Assembly: GCA_030832235.1 (NCBI GenBank)
Contig: JAURJO010000361.1
Span: forward strand, 1 to 43,064
DNA from: Verrucomicrobiota bacterium
Lineage (GTDB): Bacteria > Verrucomicrobiota > Verrucomicrobiia > Opitutales > Opitutaceae
Length of the DNA: 43,064 nt
Reading direction: 5' to 3'
Shown piece by piece: positions 28,681-37,300 of the stretch. A program made the translations under genes and the position numbers. Each line of letters starts with the position of its first letter. Within the stretch, counting starts at the first letter, position 1. The notes below the pieces were generated by a model. That model did not search any database, was not told the DNA's origin, and saw nothing but the letters and a program-made list of their open reading frames with translations.

Positions 28681-31600
28681 ACCGTAAACTCCTCCGTGGC
28701 GGGCGCCGCATCCCCGCCCGTCGCCCGGTCCGCCGCGCCCTCCGTCCACGCCCCGGCCGTAAACTCCGCGAGTCCTTCCACCGTCGATCCTTCGAGGAAA
28801 CGCGCCAGCGGCACGTCGAGACCGAACTCGGCGCGGATGCGGTTCTTGATCTCCACCGCCATGAGCGAGTCGAGGCCGAGATTGGGCAAAGGCTCGTCGC
28901 GCCGCAGCTCCGCCACCGGGCGGCGAAACACGCGCGCGATGATTTCCGCCACGCCCGCGCGCACGAGCGCCGGCTGCTCCGCCGGCGTCGCCGCCGCGAC
29001 GCGTTGGCCCATGCCCGCGAGCGGTTCGGCGCTGGTGACCGGCGCGACCAGCGGACCGGCCACCTCCGTCAGCAACGCGGTGCGCGCGAGCGGCGCATCG
29101 ACGCGGGCGAGCAACGCCCAATCGACCGTCACCACCGCGGCCTGCGCGCCCCCCCGCGCCAGCAACGCCCCGAGCGCCGCCAGCGCCGGCGCCGGCGCGA
29201 TGCGCCGCAACCCGAAAGACTCCAGTCGCTCGTGCGCGCGACGACCATGGTCACTCGCACCAAAACCGATGCCCGACCACGGCCCCCAGTTGATGCTCAA
29301 CCCTGGACGACCTTGCGCGCGTCGCCACTGGGCGTGCGCGTCGAGAAACGCGTTGCCCGCCGCATAATTGGCCTGCCCGTGCGCGGGCAACACCGCCGAG
29401 AGGCTGGAGCATGAAAGGAAAAAATCGAGATCCGCACCCACGCAGCGCTCCAGCGCGAGCGTCCCGGCCACCTTCGGCGCGAGCACCGTCGCGAGGTCCT
29501 CGGCCGACATCTGCCCCATCGGCAGGTCCCGCCACACCCCGGCCGCATGGACCACGCCGCGCACCGCCGGGGCGCCGTCGAGCCGCCACGCGTCCAACTC
29601 GCGGCGCAGTCCCGCCTCATCGGCCACGTCCACCGCCGCGATTTTCACCGTGACCCCGCGCCGCCCGAGCTCGTCCAACTGCGCCCGCGCCGCCGCGCTC
29701 GGTGCCGAGCGCCCCAACAAGCACAGATGCCGCGCCCCGCGCTCCGCGAGCCAACCCGCCATCGCCAGACCGAGACCGCCCAAGCCGCCCGAGATCACAT
29801 AACCCGCGTCCGCCCGCACCGCCCAGTTGCCCGCCGCGACCGGCCCGGGCATCCGCGCGAGCCGTTCGACGTAACGTTCCGCGCCTCGCCACGCGACCTT
29901 GTCTTCCGTGGTCTGCGCGCCCAATTCGGCGGCGAGCGCCCACCACCCGCGCTCGATCGGCTGCCCCGGATCCAGATCATACAGTCCGCCCCAGAGCGCG
30001 GGTTGTTCCTGGGCGAGCACACGCAGAAAGGCCCACAACGGCGCCTGGGCCAGCACCGGCGCGTTGCCCGCGACCGCCACCGCCCCCCGGGTCACCGTGC
30101 TCAACCGCGCCTGCGGCGCGAGCGCCAGCAGCGCCTGCACGAGCGACCGCGCGCGCTCCAACCAACCGGCGGCGGCGTCACCTTGCCCCGCGACGGGTTC
30201 GAGCCAGACCACCCGCACCGCGCCAGGCGACCCGCCCAGCGCCGGGGCGAGCAACGACATCCACTCCACCGCGCCTTCCGGCACGGCAACCACGGCTGCC
30301 CGCAGGCGACCCAATTGCGCCACCAACGCGTCCGGCACGGCCCCCGCCGGCGTGAGCAACACCCAACGCGCCGGCGCCTCGGCCGGGGCGGTGGGCGCCG
30401 GCTGCGCGCGCCACGCCACCTCGTAAAGATCATCCTGCGGCACCGCCACCGCGGGCGCCACCTCTTGTATTCCCGGTATGGATACGGAATCGGCCGCGAC
30501 GGGATCGCCGACGACAAAGCGTTCGCGCAGTTGGGCGAGCGCGGGCAAGCCGCCGAGCACATCGTCGGTCGGTTGACCAAAATCCAACAGACTCGCGATC
30601 TCATCCACCCCCGCCGCCACGAGCGTTTCGACGAGCGGGGCACAACTCTCCGGCGTGCCGATCAACGCGCGCGTTCCCGCGAATCGCTCGAAAAGAAAGC
30701 CCACCAAATCGTCCAGATCGCGTTCCGACAGGGCGTTCACGTCCACCACGCGACTACGGCTGTGCGCGAGTCCGGCAAGGAGTTGCCGGCTCGCCTTGAG
30801 GTAGGCGCAGAAGGGCCCGCGCACGCGCTCGCGGGTCGCCGCGAGATCGTGGCCGATGAAGGTGTGGACCATCACCGTGACGCGCCCCGCCGCCGCGTCG
30901 TGGCCGGCCGCCGCGCGCGCCTCGCGGTAAATCCGGATCTTCACCGCCAGCTCCGCCGGATCCTGATCGAGCAGGTGCGTGAGGAGATTCGCGCCGGCCT
31001 CGCCCGCCCGACGGAAGGACTCGGGGTTGCCCGCCGCCGTGAGCCACACCGGCAACTCGCGCTGCCGCGGCCCGGGCCGCAGGCGCACGGTCGCGGGTTG
31101 CCCCACGCCGTTGGTGAGCTCGATGGCTTCGCCGCGCCAGAGGCGGCGCACCGTGTCAAGGGTCGCATACAGGCGCGCATGCCGCTCCGCGTAACGCTCG
31201 GGGAAAAACGCGAAATCGTCCGGGTTCCAGCCCGACGCCAGCGAGATCCCCACCCGCCCGCCGGAAAGGTTGTCCACCATCGACCACTCCTCCGCGATGC
31301 GCATCGGATGGTGCAACGACGCCACCACGCTGCCGGCGCGCAGCTGGATCCGGCTCGTCTCGCGCGCCAGCGCGGCCTGCAGCACCGCCGGGTTCGGGTA
31401 CAGCCCGCCCATTTCGGTAAAATGCCGCTCCGGCACCCACACCGAATCAAAGCCCGCCCGATCGGCAAAGCGCGCCGCTTCGATGACGAGGCGATACTTG
31501 TCCGTCTCGCCCGCCTCCGGCGTCGCCGCAAAGAACATCACCGAGAACGCCGGCCGAGTCGGTCGCACCGCCGCAGGCGGTGCGGTGACGCGCTCGCTGG

Positions 31601-34337
31601 CAAGGGCGCCCGGCGTCGGCTCCGGCAACCAATACCGCCGCCGCTGGAAAGGATAACCTGGCAGGCCGATGCGACGTCCCCCGCGGGGCGCTTGGACCGC
31701 GTGCCAATCGAGCCCGACCCCCCGCACGTGCAGCGCCGCCGCCGCCCGCGCCACCGCGCCCGGCTCATCGGGGCCACCGTCGAAACTGGAGAGCCAGGTG
31801 ACACCGCCGTCGGGTAGCGTCTTGGTCGCAAGACGGGTCAGCACCGGGCGGGGCCCCAGCTCCAAGGCAAGATCCACGCCCGCCGCCGCCAACGCGCGCA
31901 CGCCGGGCGCGTAGCGCACCGGCGACATAATCTGCCGCAGCCAATACTCCGGCTGCGACATCATACCCGCCGCATCCACCTCGCCCGTCACGTTACTGAT
32001 GATCGGCACCGTCGCCGGATGGAACGTCACCCGCGCCAGCGCGGCGCCAAACGCGTCGAGCATCGGCCGCATCAACTCCGAGTGAAACGCGTGCGATACC
32101 TCCAAACGCTGCGCGGTGAGACCGTCGCGCGCACACGTCGCCAGCGCCGACTCCAGCGCCGCGAGCGGTCCCGAGATCACCGTCTCCGCCGGAGCATTAC
32201 ACCCCGCGACGGCCAGGCCGGTCGCCGACTCCGCCAGAACACGCCGCACCCGCTCTTCGTCGGCCAAAACCGCCGCCATGCCACCGCCGGCGGGCAGGGC
32301 CTGCATGAGTTGCCCACGCACGCGGACCAAAGTGAGCGCATCCTCCAGACTGAAGATGCCCGCCGCCACGGCCGCCCCGTATTCACCGAGACTGTGACCC
32401 AGCAAAAAGTCCGGTTGCACCCCCCGATCCCGCCACAACTCCAGCAACGCATACTCGACAGATAATAACGTCGGCTGCGCGAGCCCTGTCGCGCTGAGCT
32501 CCCCGGACGAAACGGTCGCCAGCAACTCGAGCAAAGGTCGCAGCAGATACGGGCGCAGCAGCGCATCGCAGCGCTCCAGCGCGGCACGGAAAACCGGCTC
32601 CGTCGCGGCCAAGGCCAGACCCATGCCCGGCTGCTGCGCACCTTGCCCGGTGAACAGGAACGCGAGCCGCGGCACCCGATTGAATCGCACTTCGCCGCGC
32701 ACGAGCTGAGCGCCGGAACCCGCGCGCAAAGCCCGCAACGCTTCCGCCCCATCCCCCGCCACGACCGCCAGCCGATGCCCCTGGTGCAGGCGGCCGGTGT
32801 TGAGCGTGCGTGCGACCGAAGCGAAATCCGCGTGCGGGTTGGCCGCGAACCACTCCGCCTGTCGCACCACGACGGCGTCGAGCGCCTCCGGCGTGGCCCC
32901 GGACAGCGTCAGCACCTGCGGCGACCGCGCAGTAGGAGTTGTCGCGGCTAACCCCTCGACCGGCGGCGCCTCGAGGATGACGTGTGCGTTGGTGCCCACA
33001 AAACCGAACGAACTCACGCCCGCGAGCCGCGGACCGCCCGCGGTGAACCACGGACCGGCCGTCGTCGGGATGCGGAGCAACGCCGCATCATCAAGCCGGA
33101 TGCGGGGATTCAGCGTTTGCAGATGCAGGTGCGGGAAAACCTCGGCACCCCGAACCACCAGCAAGGCCTTGAGCAGTCCGCAGATTCCGGCCGCTCCTTC
33201 GAGGTGACCGAAGTTCGTCTTCACCGACCCGATCGCGAGCGGGCGCTGCGAGTCACGGCCCGGTAGCAACACCTCCCGCAACGCCGCGACCTCGATCGGA
33301 TCGCCCAGCGGCGTCGCGGTGCCATGGCACTCCACGTAGCCGATATCGGCCGGGGACGCCCCGGCGGTGGCCAGCGCCGCCTCGATCAGGGCCTGCTGCG
33401 CGAGACGGTTCGGGGCGGTGATTCCGCTGCTGCGCCCATCATGATTGACCGCCGACCCTCGAATCACCCCGAGCACCCGATCACCGTCCGCCAGCGCGCG
33501 CGCCAAGGTCTTGAGCACCACCAATCCACAACCCTCGCCGCGCACGTAGCCATCCGCCGCAGCGTCGAAGGTGCGGCAACGCCCCTGCGGCGATATCATC
33601 CGCGCCTTGGTCAAGTTGATACTCGGCTCCGGGGTCAGCAGCGCGTTGACGCCGCCCGCGAGGGCGAGATCGCACTCGCCCTGGCGCAACGCCTGACACG
33701 CGAGATGCACGGAGACCAGCGACGACGAACAAGCCGTATCAACCGCCATCGTGGGCCCCTGGAGACCCAACACATAAGAGAGCCGCCCGGCGGTGGCGCT
33801 GAACGTGCCGCCGGTGCCCAAATAGGCTCCGATGCCGTCGAGCCCGCGTTCCCGCAGCGCACGTACGACGTAGTCGCTGTACATCAGCCCCGTGAAGACC
33901 CCGGTGCGACTGCCGCGCAACCGATCAAGCGGAATCGCCGCGTCTTCCAAGGCCGACCAGGCGACCTCGAGAAGCAGGCGTTGCTGCGGATCGAGGTGCT
34001 CGGCCTCCCGCGGCGTGATGCCAAAGAAGTCGGCGTCAAATTGATCAATGCCCTCCAGGCAGGCTGCCTCGCGCGTGTGCATCTTTCCGGGCGCGTCGGA
34101 ATCGGCGTCATAAAATGCCTCGGCATCCCAACGATCCGGCGGCACGCGACCGACCGCATCGGTGCCGGCGCGGAGCACGCGGGCCAAAGACGCGAGGTCG
34201 GAGACGCCCGCGGGAAAGCGACAGCCGGCACCGATGATCGCGATCGGCGCGGTGTGCTCGGTCAGCTGGTCGCGCAGCGCCCGAATCTGACCATAAGCTT
34301 CGCGCAAGAGCGAATCCATCTCCGACGGGCCGCTCAT
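28677..34337 (-). CDS. Type I PKS, KS-AT-luciferase-like monooxygenase-KR-ACP
   Basis: An 1886-residue single-module polyketide synthase that extends the fatty acyl chain by one malonyl unit and decorates it. KS 31-455: active Cys203 in DTACSSS, His338 in CHGTATPLGDP, His378 in KTNFGH. AT 555-850: Ser649 in GHSLGEY and HAFH at 749, the malonyl-type motif. A luciferase-like flavin monooxygenase (about 928-1275: FADRAGFDSVWVPERHF, YPNPAVLQAAL, SGWNPDDFAF, LTAAGNPESFRRAGEAGANL) matches the secondary-metabolism LLM family (TIGR04020 as I remember it). KR about 1300-1690: GGLGGLG at 1517, NYAAGNAF with Tyr1658. ACP: Ser1824 in LGLDSLMA. No DH or ER is seen. Expected product: beta-hydroxy acyl-ACP carrying one more oxygen from the LLM, most simply an alpha-hydroxyl. 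The acidic tail (EEFTV) could pair with the docking domain of NRPS-1. The start ATG overlaps the stop of the loading protein by 4 bp. Confidence 0.95.
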   Translation of the reverse strand: MSGPSEMDSLLREAYGQIRALRDQLTEHTAPIAIIGAGCRFPAGVSDLASLARVLRAGTDAVGRVPPDRWDAEAFYDADSDAPGKMHTREAACLEGIDQFDADFFGITPREAEHLDPQQRLLLEVAWSALEDAAIPLDRLRGSRTGVFTGLMYSDYVVRALRERGLDGIGAYLGTGGTFSATAGRLSYVLGLQGPTMAVDTACSSSLVSVHLACQALRQGECDLALAGGVNALLTPEPSINLTKARMISPQGRCRTFDAAADGYVRGEGCGLVVLKTLARALADGDRVLGVIRGSAVNHDGRSSGITAPNRLAQQALIEAALATAGASPADIGYVECHGTATPLGDPIEVAALREVLLPGRDSQRPLAIGSVKTNFGHLEGAAGICGLLKALLVVRGAEVFPHLHLQTLNPRIRLDDAALLRIPTTAGPWFTAGGPRLAGVSSFGFVGTNAHVILEAPPVEGLAATTPTARSPQVLTLSGATPEALDAVVVRQAEWFAANPHADFASVARTLNTGRLHQGHRLAVVAGDGAEALRALRAGSGAQLVRGEVRFNRVPRLAFLFTGQGAQQPGMGLALAATEPVFRAALERCDALLRPYLLRPLLELLATVSSGELSATGLAQPTLLSVEYALLELWRDRGVQPDFLLGHSLGEYGAAVAAGIFSLEDALTLVRVRGQLMQALPAGGGMAAVLADEERVRRVLAESATGLAVAGCNAPAETVISGPLAALESALATCARDGLTAQRLEVSHAFHSELMRPMLDAFGAALARVTFHPATVPIISNVTGEVDAAGMMSQPEYWLRQIMSPVRYAPGVRALAAAGVDLALELGPRPVLTRLATKTLPDGGVTWLSSFDGGPDEPGAVARAAAALHVRGVGLDWHAVQAPRGGRRIGLPGYPFQRRRYWLPEPTPGALASERVTAPPAAVRPTRPAFSVMFFAATPEAGETDKYRLVIEAARFADRAGFDSVWVPERHFTEMGGLYPNPAVLQAALARETSRIQLRAGSVVASLHHPMRIAEEWSMVDNLSGGRVGISLASGWNPDDFAFFPERYAERHARLYATLDTVRRLWRGEAIELTNGVGQPATVRLRPGPRQRELPVWLTAAGNPESFRRAGEAGANLLTHLLDQDPAELAVKIRIYREARAAAGHDAAAGRVTVMVHTFIGHDLAATRERVRGPFCAYLKASRQLLAGLAHSRSRVVDVNALSERDLDDLVGFLFERFAGTRALIGTPESCAPLVETLVAAGVDEIASLLDFGQPTDDVLGGLPALAQLRERFVVGDPVAADSVSIPGIQEVAPAVAVPQDDLYEVAWRAQPAPTAPAEAPARWVLLTPAGAVPDALVAQLGRLRAAVVAVPEGAVEWMSLLAPALGGSPGAVRVVWLEPVAGQGDAAAGWLERARSLVQALLALAPQARLSTVTRGAVAVAGNAPVLAQAPLWAFLRVLAQEQPALWGGLYDLDPGQPIERGWWALAAELGAQTTEDKVAWRGAERYVERLARMPGPVAAGNWAVRADAGYVISGGLGGLGLAMAGWLAERGARHLCLLGRSAPSAAARAQLDELGRRGVTVKIAAVDVADEAGLRRELDAWRLDGAPAVRGVVHAAGVWRDLPMGQMSAEDLATVLAPKVAGTLALERCVGADLDFFLSCSSLSAVLPAHGQANYAAGNAFLDAHAQWRRAQGRPGLSINWGPWSGIGFGASDHGRRAHERLESFGLRRIAPAPALAALGALLARGGAQAAVVTVDWALLARVDAPLARTALLTEVAGPLVAPVTSAEPLAGMGQRVAAATPAEQPALVRAGVAEIIARVFRRPVAELRRDEPLPNLGLDSLMAVEIKNRIRAEFGLDVPLARFLEGSTVEGLAEFTAGAWTEGAADRATGGDAAPATEEFTV

Positions 34338-37300
34338 GATCGCTTAACCGGTCCACGGAGGGACCTCAGCTCTTCGGCGAGCAGGGCGGCGAGATCCTCC
34401 TCGGACATCGCTTCCAGTTGCGTAGCACCAACCCTCGCGGCGGCGGGCGAGACGGGGACGGCTGACCCGGCCGAGGGAGCCGCGACCGGGTCCCTCGCAG
34501 GCGCGTAAGACACTTTGACCGACGCCACCGAGCCGAACGACGACGACGGGGCCGGTGACGGGGCCGGGCCCGCGACGGCACTCGGAGCCTTGATCGCGCC
34601 CGGCGCGGCCACGTTCGTGGCTAACATGCGGATGTTCGGGTAGTCCCACGTCAGCGTGGTCGGGAGGTCGCGCCCGAGCCATTCGCCGAGCCCGGCGGAC
34701 AACTCGACCGCGGTGAGCGAGTCGATGCCGAAGTCGGAGAACGGCTTAAGCGGATCGATCTTGTCGACCGCCAGCTGCAGGCGACCGCCGATCCATTCAC
34801 ACAGCCAGGTTTCAATTTTCGCGACTTGCGCGCGGGTGTCGCTTGGCGCTTCCGCCGGATTGGGGGCGGTCGGCGCGGAGGACGACGAGGACGCCGGTGC
34901 CGGCGCGGTCGGAATGACGACCGTCGCGGCGGGCACCGGCGCGGCCGTTGCCTTCGGGGCGACGTGGTCGGCGCGGCGCAGCAGCGGATCGAGTTCAAAC
35001 TCGACGCCGGCGGCACGCGGCTCGATGTCGCCAATGGCCGCACGGTGCCGGGCGCCGGCGGCCAGAATCTCCGTGGAGTTGAGCGGCAACTCGAGGTCCG
35101 CAATCGGCTGGGAGAGCCGCTCATGCGTCTCGGCCATGAGGCGACGCAGCCATACCCGCGCCCGGGGGAGCTCAGGATCGTCGCCCGTCGTGTCATGCTC
35201 CACGATCGCGAGCCAGAGCGCCCAAAGACCAAACTCGCCCAGCAAGCGCGAAACCCGCTGGACGCCGAGCGCCTGCTCGACCTCGGTGCCCCTCACGAGA
35301 TGATGCTGCTTGGCGGTGTCGGCCGCCGCGAAAACAAGGTCGGCAATCTCCGGCGCACCGAGCCGCTCGCGCAGGAAATCCTGCAGCGGCCGGCTCTGAC
35401 TGGCGATGCGCGAACCGAGGAACATGATCATCGTCTCGGTCGGTCCCTCAAAAATCCGCACCAGCCGGGCGTCGCGGTAGAACTGCGGCACGAGATTCGT
35501 CTCGATATAGCCCCGGCCCCCGAGCATCTGCAGCAAGTGGTCGACGGCGAGGCCGAGCGACTCCGGGCCCGCGTATTTCACGAGGGCGAAAAACTCCTCC
35601 GGCACATCGAGCCCCGCGTCATACCAACGACCAAACTGCGTGATGAACGACCGCAGCGCGGCGATGCGCACGATATGTTCCGTGAGGCGTTCGCGCGTGA
35701 TGAGATTCTCGGCCAGACGGCCGGTGGAGATCGTGCGACGGCTGGCGTAGCGCAGCATCAATTGCACGCAGCGCTGCATGGTCCCGAGGCTGACGGTGGC
35801 GATAAAGAGGCGACCAAACTTCATCGTGTCCTGGGCCACATCCATGCCGGACCCCAACGACCCGATCATATCCTCGAGCCCGACCCGCATGCCCTCGAGG
35901 TGCACGGTGTTTTGGATCATCCCCCGCATGCCCATGGTCATCTCTTCGGCCCCCATGCGCAGCCCGGGGGAACCCTGGCGGAGCAGGAACGTGGTGATGC
36001 CGCGATCGCGGCCGGACTCGTCGAGCAAATGAGCGGCCGCGACGATCCACCCGGACCAAGCGCCCGTGCCGATCCAGCGTTTGCTGCCATGCAGGAGCCA
36101 TCCGCCCGCGCCATCGGGCGTGGCGGTGGCGGTGATGGCCCGCGGATTCGACCCGGCGGCGGGTTCCGTGAAGGCAAACGCGATCAGTTCCCTGCCCTGG
36201 GCGATCGGTGGAACCACCTCGCGCCGCATCCGCTCACTGCCATGGCGCAACAAGGTGCGCAGACCCAAGGCGTTGTGGACGCCGACGAAGGACGACAAGT
36301 TGACATCGACCGCGCCGAGTTGCACGCCGACGCGCAACGTGTCCTCGGTCGTGAGACCGGCACCCCCGAGCTCCTCGGGCACCTCGAGGCCCAGCAGACC
36401 GTTATTCCCGAAATCGAGCACGATGTGCGGCGGGATACAGCGCCGCTCGTCGATGAGGTATGAGTTGACGCGTTGTTCCGCGTAATCGCGGATCCAAGCA
36501 ATCATCTCATCGGCGCGACGACGGCTGCGCTCCGGCTCGCCGCCGAGCCGCCCCAGCCCGGGGGCGGCCGGCGCGACGTCGGCTGGCGACGTCGGCGCGG
36601 CGGGCGCGGGGGAGCCGAGCGGAGCGGAGCCGGGCGGCTCGCGGTCGGCGTAAACACTTTCGAGCGTGCCGGATTCCCACCCGGCGCGGGCGGCGAAGCG
36701 TTGCAGCTTTCCGCTGGAAGTTTTGGGCAAAGTCACGGGTTTGAGCAGGGTGACGGCGAAGACGGAAAGTTCGTGGCTTTCGAGCACGGCGCGCCGGATG
36801 GCGGAGACCACCGCGGGGCCGTCGAGCGTGCGCAGCTCGGTGCGCCGGACCTCGGCGGCGATCCCGATTTGCTCGACCCCATCGATCCGGAGCGCAAAGG
36901 CCGCGCACGACCCCGGCTGGAGGGACGGATGACTCAACTCCGCCGTGCGCTCGATGTCCTGCGGGTAGTGATTCTTCCCGCGCACGATGATGACGTCCTT
37001 GATGCGTCCGGTCACGTAGAGCTCGTTGTCCTTCAAAAAGCCCAAGTCGCCCGTGCGCAGCCACGATCCGGAGCCATCGGCCTGGCGCCCGTCCATGCTC
37101 TCGGCCGTGCGCTCCGGCTGGCCCCAGTAACCTGGCGAAACGTGAGCGCCGCGTAGCCAGATCTCACCGACCGTGGCCGCCGCACAGGGCTGCCGGGTAA
37201 CCGGGTCCACGATGGCGAGTTCCTGCCCTGCCACCGATTGTCCGCAGCTCACGACGGTAAGACCATCGGTGCGCCCGGCGACGACTTCGACGGCTTCGTT

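Noticed and set aside
28681..29121. An upstream in-frame ATG that would extend NRPS-1 by 147 residues
   Set aside because: The extension is Gly/Arg-rich frame-shadow sequence inside the PKS KR-ACP region. The docking domain, GGAGG site and ATGA overlap all point to ATG 28680.
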